Shown here piece by piece: positions 8,267-16,637 of a DNA stretch of 64,000 nucleotides. Under the pieces are notes generated by a model. The model did no database searches. It was given only the letters and a program-made list of their open reading frames with translations, and was not told the DNA's origin. How positions within the stretch are numbered: position 1 is the first letter of the stretch; every line of letters starts with the position of its first letter. The stretch is from Lachnospiraceae bacterium (GTDB lineage: Bacteria; Bacillota; Clostridia; Lachnospirales; Lachnospiraceae), in contig JAFUIR010000015.1 in assembly GCA_017468395.1 (NCBI GenBank), forward strand, positions 165,967 to 229,966, written 5' to 3'. The translations under genes were made by a program, and so were the position numbers.

Positions 8267-8867
8267 TTTTCACCTCGTTTACAGGAGTGATTTTAAATGT
8301 TCCTGATTTTATCAACATCAAAGTTCCCTGAAACTCTGCGCTCAGCATCTCCGATATTTCCTGAGGAGTAATTTGGCAAACCCTCCCTGCAACTAAAACG
8401 CAAATTGCAAAAGTATGCATCCACACCTGACGAAACAGCAATTCCGCTTCCGGTCTGGTCAAAGAATAGTCCTTCTGCATAATATCAAGGCAGACACCCA
8501 CGGTATCTCCCAGTTCCTCAATCAACATGGAATAAGTCTGCTTCACATCATGCTCCCGCATATATACAAGTTGAAATAACTTCGGCTCTTTCATGGCAAA
8601 TTCTATCATTTTAAGACCCACATACTTAAAGGCCGGCGTGTAGTCCAGGGCATCTCGGACATATGATTCAAATTCCCTAAGCGCAACTTTTCTTACTTCT
8701 TTCTGCAACTCTTCCATATTTTTAAAGGCTGTAAAAATAGGAGAAGACGACGTTCCAAGTTCTTTTCCCAGTTCTCTTGCAACAACGGCGTCAATTCCCC
8801 TTTTTCTTGTCATCTCAAAAGCCTTATTAATAATTTCTTCTCTTGTATACTTTGCTTTTGGTGGCAT
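8256..8867 (-). CDS. TetR/AcrR family transcriptional regulator
   Basis: 203 aa. N-terminal TetR helix-turn-helix (YTREEIINKAFEMTRKRGI, then ARELGKELGTSSSPIFTAF) and an all-helical ligand domain. It is the first gene of a two-gene unit with a GNAT. A consensus promoter lies just upstream and a 7-bp-arm palindrome sits directly after the expected transcription start, as expected for autorepression. Confidence 0.9.
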   Translation of the reverse strand: MPPKAKYTREEIINKAFEMTRKRGIDAVVARELGKELGTSSSPIFTAFKNMEELQKEVRKVALREFESYVRDALDYTPAFKYVGLKMIEFAMKEPKLFQLVYMREHDVKQTYSMLIEELGDTVGVCLDIMQKDYSLTRPEAELLFRQVWMHTFAICVLVAGRVCQITPQEISEMLSAEFQGTLMLIKSGTFKITPVNEVKNDV

Positions 8868-8903
8868 AAGCGACTACCTCTCAACCATCTTGTAACTTAG
8901 TCT

Positions 8904-8931
8904 CATAACATAGTTTCGTAACTCTGTTATG
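8904..8931. promoter_or_regulatory. palindromic operator, probable TetR site
   Basis: CATAACA (8904-8910) and TGTTATG (8925-8931) form perfect 7-bp arms around a 14-bp centre, just downstream of the predicted transcription start of the TetR gene. Confidence 0.6.
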
Positions 8932-8944
8932 TAACGTTTGTTTT

Positions 8945-8974
8945 ATTATATTCCCAACGTTGCCTGTCTGTCAA
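8945..8974 (-). promoter_or_regulatory. consensus promoter of the TetR-GNAT operon
   Basis: Perfect -35 TTGACA (8969-8974) and perfect -10 TATAAT (8945-8950) on the minus strand with an 18-bp spacer. Confidence 0.85.
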
Positions 8975-9019
8975 TATTTTTATATAGACAGGATGCACCT
9001 TGCGAATCCGTCTCTGTTG

Positions 9020-9061
9020 AGCGACCGGCAAATGTCCGTTCAAGCAAGTGCTATGGTCGCT
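9020..9061. repeat. intergenic inverted repeat
   Basis: AGCGACC (9020-9026) and GGTCGCT (9055-9061) are 7-bp inverted arms around 28 bp. The sequence between the TetR promoter and the AraC terminator is more GC-rich than its surroundings and contains no credible gene. It may be a degenerate intergenic repeat. Confidence 0.4.
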
Positions 9062-9078
9062 TGCCTCCTCGCCATCAC

Positions 9079-9110
9079 AAAAAATACTCTGCCCGGAAAG
9101 GGTAGAGTAT
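9079..9110 (-). terminator. intrinsic terminator of the AraC gene
   Basis: Stem AAAATACTCT(G)CCC / GGG(T)AGAGTATTTT with a GGAAA loop; on the minus strand it is followed by six T. It lies 36 nt after the stop codon. Confidence 0.85.
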
Positions 9111-9145
9111 TTTAAACTTTCAATAAATATCCGCTTTCAGTGTGA

Positions 9146-10114
9146 TTATATTTTCCGCACAGGTCTGATGTACTTCCAAAACCTCGTGCAATCATGGTAG
9201 AAATAAAAAACTCTTCCCTGCGTAGTGTCAAGGCAATAACCGGCACTTTCATAATCAAAGTCCTTCATAGCCGCCTCTATTTTTTCTTCCACGCTGCGGT
9301 TCTCTTTCTCAAAATCAAAGGGACCGTGTTCAAAAACAATATATTCCCCCTCGGGAACATCCATTAGAAGCATTTGCTTTGGCACCTCCCCGTTATAGTC
9401 CATGGGAAGCCGCACGCCGTAGCCTTCTGCAAGAGGAATCCCCCAACTGCAGATTCTTCCTGTGGGCTCGTTGATAAATGCCATAATCTGACCGCTGCCA
9501 CTGTCGTTTTCGTCGCCGCCGTTATCATCCAATTTGCCCTTGATACTTCCCAGCAGTCCGCAAATTGTCTCGCAGTCCTGCCCCTGAATCAAACTCTGTT
9601 TTTGCCAAAAATCCCAATATCCAATGCTCTCATAGTTTCTGATGTGCAAAAACTTATGGGCAGGAATGGTTACAAAATAAACCTTTACATCCTCTGTACT
9701 TTTTTCCATACCAAACTCCTCTGTCTGTAACAAATAGCAGTCAAAAGGCTTTATGATTGTGCGAAGTACCACCGGCACCGGATTTAAGCGGTATTCGCTG
9801 GGTGTCATACCGTAGGTTTCCTTAAATGCACGGGTAAAGGCCTCATGAGAGGAAAAACCGTACTCTAGGGCAATATCCAAAATGCCCCTTTCGGTATCCC
9901 TCACTTGTTTCAGAGCAAAGGCCAGTCTTCTAGCACGCAGATAGTCTCTGAATTGCATACCGGAAATTTCTTTAAACTTCCTCGAAAAATAAAATTCGGA
10001 ATACCCCATTTTCCCGGAAAGGCACTTTAAAGTCAACGCCTCATCATGATGATTTTTAATACATACATCAATTTCATCCACAATTTGCTGAACATTCCTT
10101 TGCCATTCGTACAT
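9146..10114 (-). CDS. AraC family transcriptional regulator with GyrI-like effector domain
   Basis: 322 aa. Two helix-turn-helix motifs are at the N-terminus (residues ~10-105): CLSGKMGYSEFYFSRKFKE and ILDIALEYGFSSHEAFTRAF, then the family signature YGMTPSEYR. Residues ~120-320 look like a GyrI/effector-binding domain (IPAHKFLHIRNYES, VPEGEYIVFEHGPFD). This order, DNA-binding first, is that of the Rob/SoxS-like effector subgroup. The ATG at 10114 is used; the frame also runs to a TTG 18 nt upstream. It precedes its own terminator, so it is probably monocistronic. Inducer unknown. Confidence 0.9.
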   Translation of the reverse strand: MYEWQRNVQQIVDEIDVCIKNHHDEALTLKCLSGKMGYSEFYFSRKFKEISGMQFRDYLRARRLAFALKQVRDTERGILDIALEYGFSSHEAFTRAFKETYGMTPSEYRLNPVPVVLRTIIKPFDCYLLQTEEFGMEKSTEDVKVYFVTIPAHKFLHIRNYESIGYWDFWQKQSLIQGQDCETICGLLGSIKGKLDDNGGDENDSGSGQIMAFINEPTGRICSWGIPLAEGYGVRLPMDYNGEVPKQMLLMDVPEGEYIVFEHGPFDFEKENRSVEEKIEAAMKDFDYESAGYCLDTTQGRVFYFYHDCTRFWKYIRPVRKI

Positions 10115-10196
10115 CGCCCTACCACCTTTCAACTACCCTCTAACCATTATAAAGAAACGGTGCCTAAATCGCTTGATTATACTTGCGCATTTTACG

Positions 10197-10239
10197 AAAA
10201 GGACTATCACAAACAGTTGTGTTTGATAACAGCCCTTTT
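10197..10239. repeat. intergenic hairpin
   Basis: Imperfect palindrome AAAAGGACTATCACAAAC ... GTTTGATAACAGCCCTTTT between the AraC and GH36 genes. There is no T-run on the minus strand, so termination is uncertain. Its AAAAGG-CT outer arms recall the palindrome at 15130-15259. Confidence 0.45.
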
Positions 10240-10273
10240 CCATAATTCTTAATTCAGTTTTTCGATGGATGCC

Positions 10274-12481
10274 CTACGCCTTGGTTATCTCAAACAATCT
10301 CGCCATAACCGGTTTATCCAGCCATACCCGCAGCACATCTTCCGCCAATTCATAAGTTACAGGTTCACTTGCAGGATACAAAAGTTTTACCTGCAGGCCT
10401 CCGTCTGCAAAAGGCAGGCTGCTTAAAGGAATTTCAAACAGATTTTCTTCATTGTCCGAAGTAGTCAGCGGAATACGGTTGTCCAATTTTCCTTCCATTT
10501 CACGTTTCCAAACCGCCAAATATGCCTTCTCTTTTGTCTGCAAACCACCGCAAAGCCACTTATCCTGATTGTCTGCCACATCTAAAGGCCAGAAAGGTAC
10601 GGCTTTTTTAATGTCCTCGCGGATGTTTTTATAAACTTTGATTCCCTCCGCTACCAGATTTCTGCGTTCCTCACCGATTTGAGCCAAATGTCCGCTCTGG
10701 TGGATACGCACCAGCATAGAGTTAATCATATTGTAAATAACTTCTTCTTTTCCTTCCTTGGCATTACACATAGGATAGGACCAGATAGCCCCCTGCTCCG
10801 GCGTAACACCTGCCGCAGCATTAACTGCAATAGTCGCATAGTTACGGTAATCCTCTTGGTCAGAAGTAGACTGGATGCTGTAGCGGGAAAGCAGGGCATA
10901 GTCAATGCGAAGTCCGCCGCTGGAACAGTTTTCAATTACCAAATCAGGGTATTTTGTAAACACATCATCCAGCCATGCCAGATATGCTTTTTCATGCTCT
11001 AACATTCCCTGTCCCACGCTTTCGGCATAAAGTTCCGTACCGATGCCTGGCTCAATATTGTAATCCATTTTGATGTAACCAACACCATACTCATTTACTA
11101 CACGGTCAACAACTTCATTGACATGGCCGATAACCTCAGGATTACGGAAATCCAACTGGTATCTGCTTCGGTCAAACACTCTTTTACCATGTCTGATAAA
11201 GAACCAGTCATCAGGCACACGTTTTGCCTTTTCACAATAAATGCCCATTACTTCCAGTTCCAGCCACACGCCGGGAATCATTCCCTTGCTGCGGATATAG
11301 TCTGTCACTTCCCTGATACCGCCGGGGAAACGCTCCCTGCACTCCTGCCACTCGCCAACGCTGTCCCACCATTCTCCGGGGGCATACCAGCCTGCATCAA
11401 TCACATAGTACTCGCATCCGCAGGCAGCCGCCGCATCAATCATGGGCAGTTCTTTTTCTGTGGTAGGATCGCCAAACAGGCAATTCATATAATCATTAAA
11501 AATAACCGGTAAGTTTTCATCATCTTTATTGGGTCTGCGGATCATACGGCGGTATCTTGTCAGTTCACCCACCGCTTTCTCAAAACTATCCTCTGTCACA
11601 CCTACTGCCACCGGCACAGATGTAAAGGATTCTCCCGGCTTTAAGTCCTTAAACCAATGGGACTGTACTTCCGTAGGACCACTTACACATACATAAAAAT
11701 GAGTGTGCTGGTCGCTGATTTCGTAATGCCAGGAACCGTTGTGCTCTATCTGCCAAAACAGGGACGTGTGAGCCTGCGTATTCTCCACATATCCAAGAGG
11801 CAGATATTTCTTGGAAGACCAGTTACCGGTGTTAGTCACTTCCAGCACCTGTGAAGTTCTCTGGTACACTCCGGGCTGTGTCTGGGCAAGTCCCAATTCG
11901 GCAAAGGAATAATCCTTGATACTCATTTCCTTTTGCCAGCCGTTGTAAGGGATACGCACCCTCATCTTTGCATCGGAATTATCCTTTCCTTCTTTTTCCA
12001 AGCCAAAATAGCAGAAGGAAGAAATGTATTCCAAAGTCTGCATCTCGCTGCCCTCATTGTACACAGTGTTAAACATCCGCACAATAGAGGTACCCTTATA
12101 AAACTGCATGGTAGTTTCCACGCGGGTGTGGGTCACTTCCTTATCTTCTTGGAAAATTACCAGTTTACGTCCAATTTCATTGACTGTATCTTCCATTCCG
12201 GCATAAGTAAACAAATATCCCGGTGCAGTCACAATGTGCTTATTTCCGTGCTTTTCATAAGGGCGGTTGTAACCGGAAAGGTTTACCTGCACCAACTGGA
12301 ATGCCTCATCAATAAACTGCTCTTTACGCACCACATCTTCTGCCTTACACTCGGGACCAAACTTGCATAAATCATTTTCATCAAATTCTGTATAAGAAAA
12401 ATGCAGCAATTTCAGCTGCTTTTTCTCTGTAACTCCAAACACAATATGTATTCCGTTTTCGCAAATCTTAATGTACTCCAT
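10274..12481 (-). CDS. GH36 family alpha-galactosidase
   Basis: 735 aa, the usual length for cytoplasmic GH36 enzymes, with no signal peptide. N-terminal beta-sandwich ~1-320, TIM barrel ~330-640, C-terminal beta domain. The catalytic nucleophile is the Asp in GVGYIKMDYN and the acid/base Asp is in QSTSDQEDY. CEYYVIDAGWYAPGEWW is also typical. It would release terminal alpha-galactose, or alpha-GalNAc in some members, from oligosaccharides. It follows the GH3 gene by 11 nt, so one operon. No transporter is beside it. Confidence 0.92.
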   Translation of the reverse strand: MEYIKICENGIHIVFGVTEKKQLKLLHFSYTEFDENDLCKFGPECKAEDVVRKEQFIDEAFQLVQVNLSGYNRPYEKHGNKHIVTAPGYLFTYAGMEDTVNEIGRKLVIFQEDKEVTHTRVETTMQFYKGTSIVRMFNTVYNEGSEMQTLEYISSFCYFGLEKEGKDNSDAKMRVRIPYNGWQKEMSIKDYSFAELGLAQTQPGVYQRTSQVLEVTNTGNWSSKKYLPLGYVENTQAHTSLFWQIEHNGSWHYEISDQHTHFYVCVSGPTEVQSHWFKDLKPGESFTSVPVAVGVTEDSFEKAVGELTRYRRMIRRPNKDDENLPVIFNDYMNCLFGDPTTEKELPMIDAAAACGCEYYVIDAGWYAPGEWWDSVGEWQECRERFPGGIREVTDYIRSKGMIPGVWLELEVMGIYCEKAKRVPDDWFFIRHGKRVFDRSRYQLDFRNPEVIGHVNEVVDRVVNEYGVGYIKMDYNIEPGIGTELYAESVGQGMLEHEKAYLAWLDDVFTKYPDLVIENCSSGGLRIDYALLSRYSIQSTSDQEDYRNYATIAVNAAAGVTPEQGAIWSYPMCNAKEGKEEVIYNMINSMLVRIHQSGHLAQIGEERRNLVAEGIKVYKNIREDIKKAVPFWPLDVADNQDKWLCGGLQTKEKAYLAVWKREMEGKLDNRIPLTTSDNEENLFEIPLSSLPFADGGLQVKLLYPASEPVTYELAEDVLRVWLDKPVMARLFEITKA

Positions 12482-12492
12482 ACTTTACCTCT

Positions 12493-13827
12493 CTATTCCT
12501 CCGGCATCATGTCCGCATATTTTATTCTGTAAATCCTCATGAGAGAGTCGTTGATGCGCTCTTCTGAGATAGTACCTTCTTTTACCGCCTGAAGCACCGC
12601 ATTGTATGCCACTTTATAATCTTCCGGCATCAAAAGCATATCGCATCCCGCACGTAGCGCCAAAATCGCCGCATCATCCGCCCCGTTATAATCGGAGATT
12701 GCTTTCATATTCAGCGCATCTGTAATGATAACGCCATCATAGCCCAGTTCATTTCTAAGAATATCCGTCACAATAGTTTTGGAAAATGTGCAGGAAGTCT
12801 GGTCTCCGGTAAGTCCCGGTGCTGACATGTGGGTAATCATAATAAAGTCCACACCTGCCTCGATACCTGCCTCAAAAACTTTAAATTCGTTGGAACGGAA
12901 GTCCTCTGCCGTTCTGCCTGTGCTTGCCAGCCCGTCATGGGTATCCTCCGTACTGCTGCCGATTCCCGGAAAATGTTTTAAGCAGGAACTGACACCGTTT
13001 TCTTCCAGACCTTTTACCATAGACGAAACCATCTGCGCTACCACTTCCGGGTCGCTGCCGTAGGACCGATCTGCGATAATGCTTCCTTCTACATTATTCA
13101 AATCTGCTACCGGTGCCAAATCCAAGTTAAAACCGTAAGGGGTCAGATAATTTGCCATAAGTGTTCCGGCATTGTACGCATTAGCAGGGTCATTTGTGGC
13201 GCCTATGGTGGCCGGTACCCCTACATTGTCCGCCAGTCCTGCTTCCGCCACCCGGCTCACACGGCCGCCTTCTTCATCTACCGCCACGAAAAGCGGATAC
13301 CGGCTGTATAATACCGAATTGCTAATCATCTCTGTAAGTTGCTCCGCAGACTGAATGTTTTTAGAAAAATAAATAAGTCCGCCCACAGGATTGGTATTCA
13401 AAGCATCCTTGGTGCTGTCGCCTGCTTTAACTGCCGTATCCACTCCGGTAATAGCCTCCGGTGTTACGATAAAAAGTCCCGCAACCTTATCTTCCAGCGG
13501 CATTACACTGATGGCCTCACTGATAATGGCGTCCAATTTTTCTTCCGGCGTAAGCTGCGGCACATAATCGGAAGGATCCGGCTCTGTAATCTCCGATTCT
13601 CCGAGCAACTCTTCCACCTGCTGGGACATATCCGTAACCACGTCCTCGCTTTCCACCGGTTGCTTGGGCACCAAACTGCTGATTCCCCAAATACCGCCTG
13701 CAACAAAAGCACCCACCAAAAGAACAATGGCCACATATGCCATTATCTGATTGCGGACACGGCGTTTGCGCCTGGCCTCTCTTTTTTTCATCTGTTCTTC
13801 TATATCAATAACATCCTTTTTTTCCAT
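12493..13827 (-). CDS. membrane-anchored GH3 family glycosidase (beta-N-acetylhexosaminidase-like)
   Basis: 444 aa. A basic cytoplasmic tail (KKREARRKRRVRNQ), one membrane segment near 28-50, an acidic linker, then a NagZ-type GH3 domain. It carries KHFPGIGSSTEDTHDGL, the His/Asp loop seen in beta-N-acetylglucosaminidases rather than beta-glucosidases, and the nucleophile Asp in IITDALNM. It therefore probably acts outside the membrane on peptidoglycan or GlcNAc-containing glycans. It is first in an operon with GH36. The start is preceded by CGGAGAGCGG. Confidence 0.9.
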   Translation of the reverse strand: MEKKDVIDIEEQMKKREARRKRRVRNQIMAYVAIVLLVGAFVAGGIWGISSLVPKQPVESEDVVTDMSQQVEELLGESEITEPDPSDYVPQLTPEEKLDAIISEAISVMPLEDKVAGLFIVTPEAITGVDTAVKAGDSTKDALNTNPVGGLIYFSKNIQSAEQLTEMISNSVLYSRYPLFVAVDEEGGRVSRVAEAGLADNVGVPATIGATNDPANAYNAGTLMANYLTPYGFNLDLAPVADLNNVEGSIIADRSYGSDPEVVAQMVSSMVKGLEENGVSSCLKHFPGIGSSTEDTHDGLASTGRTAEDFRSNEFKVFEAGIEAGVDFIMITHMSAPGLTGDQTSCTFSKTIVTDILRNELGYDGVIITDALNMKAISDYNGADDAAILALRAGCDMLLMPEDYKVAYNAVLQAVKEGTISEERINDSLMRIYRIKYADMMPEE

Positions 13828-13985
13828 TCCGCTCTCCGTAAATAAATATTTTCATAATTATGTATTTTTGTCTATCTAACACACTAGTATCATACCCTAT
13901 TTCTTTTGATATTTCCACCGAAAATAATCTTCTTTTCTTAATTTTTTTGTGAACCCTCAAAGACTTCCTCTTTTCCTTTTCAGGC

Positions 13986-14025
13986 AAAAAAATTGAGCAC
14001 ATCGATTTTTCTTCAATCAATGTGC
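13986..14025 (-). terminator. strong intrinsic terminator of orphan transcript
   Basis: Arms 13997-14007 and 14015-14025 (GCACATTGATT / AATCGATGTGC on the minus strand, one mismatch) are followed by TCAA and seven T (13986-13992). Confidence 0.8.
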
Positions 14026-14339
14026 CCTTTCAGACTATGCTATCCAATGGCTTTTTCCTCCGTATTCTCTTTATTTCAATGGTTTTCAGTTGTATCAATA
14101 TCCATATTTTTCTTTTGTACTTTTCCACTTCTTCTTTTGTACGCATGTACTGTAACGTCAAATTTTATCTTTTGTGATTCGTTACCTTTTCTCGTGTACT
14201 TTAGTATCTGTTTTACTCCTTTGTTTCTTTATTCATTTGTATTTTATATGGATATGCTTTGGGGTAGTACTTTAATGTTTAGGTGGACCGTACCTCTCTT
14301 TCTTTCGTATTTTTTATATTCGTTTATCTCTCTGTTTGT
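13986..14339 (-). ncRNA. predicted ~350-nt transcript of unknown function
   Basis: A perfect sigma-A promoter and a strong terminator bracket 354 nt on the minus strand in a 740-bp stretch with no recognisable gene. The RNA would be rich in A and G, poor in U, and has few obvious stems apart from the terminator. It contains several AAAGTAC / GTACAAAAG motifs (near 14097, 14140, 14148, 14183 and 14248). It does not carry the signatures of RNase P RNA, tmRNA, 6S or SRP RNA. A 38-codon frame starts at an ATG at 14146 and ends at 14030, with no clear ribosome site, so a small protein (MRTKEEVEKYKRKIW...) is the alternative. It lies between a glycosidase operon and a toxin-antitoxin pair. Confidence 0.5.
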
Positions 14340-14345
14340 AAGTTC

Positions 14346-14374
14346 ATTATATCCCCCAAAATTACATTTGTCAA
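14346..14374 (-). promoter_or_regulatory. perfect consensus promoter of orphan transcript
   Basis: On the minus strand, -35 TTGACA (14369-14374), 17-bp spacer, -10 TATAAT (14346-14351). No protein gene follows closely. Confidence 0.8.
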
Positions 14375-14506
14375 CACATTTTTTAAAATTTATTTATATT
14401 TTTTGTAAATTCTTCTATTTTCGACAAATTTTTGCATTATTTTCCATGTTATGACAATTAATTATACAGTACTTCTTTCTTTTCATTGCTATCGTGTTAT
14501 AATAGT

Positions 14507-14535
14507 TTGCTTTTAGCACACAATAGTGTTATACT
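14507..14535 (+). promoter_or_regulatory. promoter of the toxin-antitoxin operon
   Basis: -35 TTGCTT (14507-14512), 17 bp, -10 TATACT (14530-14535). An imperfect dyad, ATAGTGTTA...TAACATACTAT (about 14523-14546), overlaps the -10 and is a plausible operator for the antitoxin. Confidence 0.6.
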
Positions 14536-14566
14536 TAACATACTATATGGAAAGGAGATGATTTAT

Positions 14567-14836
14567 ATGGCACTTGTTACTCTTACTGCGAGAGTAGATG
14601 CACACGACAAAATTGATTTTGACAATTTTTGTTCCACCGTAGGTTTAAACACATCCACCGCTATTAACCTTTTTGTAAAGGCAGTTCTGCGCGAGCAACG
14701 TATTCCTTTTGAGATTACTCCGAATCCCGACCCTTTCTACAGCGAAAGAAATCAGGCATACCTGAAAAAATCTCTTCAGGAATTACGTGACGGAAAAGGG
14801 CAGCCTCACGAATTAATGGAGGTGGCCGATGAGTGA
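14567..14836 (+). CDS. RelB/DinJ family antitoxin
   Basis: 89 aa. A ribbon-helix-helix N-terminus (VTLTARVDAHDKIDF, then GLNTSTAINLFVKAVLREQRIPFEI) typical of DinJ/RelB, and a charged C-terminal tail that would wrap the toxin. The ATG at 14567 has AAGGAG 9 nt upstream; an ATG at 14558 is too close. Its stop overlaps the toxin start (8 bp), the usual coupling. It should neutralise the toxin and repress the operon. Confidence 0.9.
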   Translation: MALVTLTARVDAHDKIDFDNFCSTVGLNTSTAINLFVKAVLREQRIPFEITPNPDPFYSERNQAYLKKSLQELRDGKGQPHELMEVADE

Positions 14837-15098
14837 AATAATATGGTCTGAAGATGCTTGGGCTGACTATATATACTGGCAATCCCAAGACAAAAAAACG
14901 CTTAAAAGAATTAATCTGCTAATCAAAGATATTGAAAGAAACGGTTGTCTCACCGGAATCGGTGACCCCGAAGCACTAAAAGGTGACCTACACGGTGAGT
15001 TCAGCCGCAGAATCAACGAAAAAGATCGTCTAGTCTATCACATTCAAAATAATCGAATCTATATTGCTCAATGCAAAGGTCATTATTCCGACAAATAA
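14829..15098 (+). CDS. YoeB/Txe family mRNA interferase toxin
   Basis: 89 aa, normal YoeB length. Matches the family pattern: WADYIYWQSQDKKTLKRINLLIKDI, PEALKGDLHGEFSRRI, DRLVY and a C-terminal His-Tyr (KGHYSDK). Catalytic residues expected in YoeB (Glu in PEAL, Arg in SRRI, terminal His-Tyr) are all present. It should cleave ribosome-bound mRNA. YoeB is most often paired with a Phd/YefM antitoxin; here the partner is RelB/DinJ-type. Confidence 0.92.
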   Translation: MSEIIWSEDAWADYIYWQSQDKKTLKRINLLIKDIERNGCLTGIGDPEALKGDLHGEFSRRINEKDRLVYHIQNNRIYIAQCKGHYSDK

Positions 15099-15129
15099 CC
15101 CTGTATACACAACTGAATATGAAACGAAA

Positions 15130-15259
15130 AGGACTGTTGTAAATTAGTCGCATAAAAAAATTATTGTAAAAAGATTTCTGGCGCAGACCCTTGGAAAACG
15201 CGACTGCAAAGAAACTTTTTACAATAATTTTTTATTTACTACTATTTACAACAGTTCTT
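15130..15259. repeat. 130-bp nested palindrome (terminator or MITE-like)
   Basis: Outer arms 15130-15147 and 15241-15259 (AGGACTGTTGTAAATTAGT against ACTATTTACAACAGTTCTT) enclose a perfect 19-bp inner pair at 15155-15173 and 15215-15233 (AAAAAATTATTGTAAAAAG). The core also has AGTCGC/GCGACT. It lies between the convergent toxin and aspartokinase genes and the inner stem has T-runs on both strands, so it can terminate both. Confidence 0.8.
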
Positions 15260-15274
15260 TCATTCTTCTTGTTC

Positions 15275-16594
15275 TTACAACTGCGCCACCACAAAAATAT
15301 CATAAATGGCTTTAATAGCTGTTTCAAAGTCCTCATCTTTTACGCCGATGATGATGTTAAGTTCGGAAGAACCCTGGTCAATCATCTTAACGTTTACATT
15401 AGCGTGAGCCAGCGCTGCAAAGATTCTGCCTGCTGTACCTCTTGTGGACTTCATGCCGCGGCCTACAACCGCAATCAGCGCCAAATCGGACTCAATGTCA
15501 ATAGAATCGGGATTTGCCAGTCTGTGAAGACCTGCTACTACCTTCTGCTCTTTGTGCATGAACTCATCCTGATGCACAAATACAGTCATGGTATCAATAC
15601 CGGAAGGAACATGTTCAAAAGAAATACCGTTTTCTTCAAAAGACTGAAGAACTTTACGGCCGAAACCGATTTCGGAGTTCATCATATCCTTTTCAATGTT
15701 AATTGCGCAGAATCCTTTTTTACCTGCAATACCGGTAATTACATATTTGGATTTCTGGCAGGTACTTCCTACAATCCATGTACCGTTGTCGTCGGGTCGG
15801 TTGGTATTACGGATATTGATGGGAATACCTTGCTGGCGCACAGGGAAAATAGCGTCTTCATGCAAAACAGTAGCACCCATGTAAGCCAGTTCACGAAGTT
15901 CTCTGTAAGTAATCACTTCAATAGCCTGAGGATTTTCAATAATTCTGGGGTCTGCAATCAAAAATCCTGATACATCTGTCCAGTTTTCATATACATCTGC
16001 TTTGATAGCCTTTGCTACGATAGAGCCTGTAATGTCGGAACCGCCTCTGGAGAAAGTCTTTACTTTTCCGTTTGCATAAGCACCGTAAAAACCTGGAACT
16101 ACCGCATTATTACATTTTGCCAATCTGTCGGAAAGTACCTGATTGGTCAATTCCGCATCAAATTCGCCCTCTTCATTAAAGAAAATCACTTCCGCCGCAT
16201 CAATGAACTCGTAGCCCAAATACTTTGCCATGATGATACCGTTTAAGTATTCTCCTCTGGATGCCGCATAGTTACTGCCTGCTTTTTCTTTAAAATTCTT
16301 TTCGATTACTTTAAACTCTTCTTCCAAAGAAAGTTCCAGTTTCAGTCCGTCGATAATCTCCTGGTAACGGTCTTTAATGGCCTTTAATTCTTTTTTGAAA
16401 TCTTTGCCGGCTTCTGCCAAAGCATAGCAGCCGTAAAGCATATCTGTAACTTTTGTATCGCTGCTGTATCTTTTTCCCGGTGCGGAAGGAACTACAAACG
16501 CACGCTCTTTATCTGCACGGATAATGTTTCCCACTTTGATAAACTGCTCGGCACTGGCAAGGGAACTACCACCGAATTTTACTACTTTTCTCAT
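15275..16594 (-). CDS. aspartate kinase
   Basis: 439 aa. KFGGSSLAS at the N-terminus is the ATP/aspartate site, with FSRGGSDITGSIVA near residue 180 and two C-terminal ACT domains (residues ~305-439, including GRGMKSTRGTAGRIFAAL). It catalyses the first step of the aspartate family (threonine, methionine, lysine). It is the last gene of the threonine operon, after hom and the iPGM-like kinase. The ACT domains imply feedback control, but by which amino acid cannot be read from the sequence. Confidence 0.95.
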   Translation of the reverse strand: MRKVVKFGGSSLASAEQFIKVGNIIRADKERAFVVPSAPGKRYSSDTKVTDMLYGCYALAEAGKDFKKELKAIKDRYQEIIDGLKLELSLEEEFKVIEKNFKEKAGSNYAASRGEYLNGIIMAKYLGYEFIDAAEVIFFNEEGEFDAELTNQVLSDRLAKCNNAVVPGFYGAYANGKVKTFSRGGSDITGSIVAKAIKADVYENWTDVSGFLIADPRIIENPQAIEVITYRELRELAYMGATVLHEDAIFPVRQQGIPINIRNTNRPDDNGTWIVGSTCQKSKYVITGIAGKKGFCAINIEKDMMNSEIGFGRKVLQSFEENGISFEHVPSGIDTMTVFVHQDEFMHKEQKVVAGLHRLANPDSIDIESDLALIAVVGRGMKSTRGTAGRIFAALAHANVNVKMIDQGSSELNIIIGVKDEDFETAIKAIYDIFVVAQL

Positions 16595-16637
16595 TTCTTA
16601 TCTCCTCGTTGCTTCTATAAAGATTATATTTCAGTGA

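Noticed and set aside
13993-14454. Long plus-strand open frame rich in Phe/Ser/Leu
   Set aside because: It arises from T-rich DNA, lacks a ribosome site, and lies opposite a promoter-terminator-bounded transcript.
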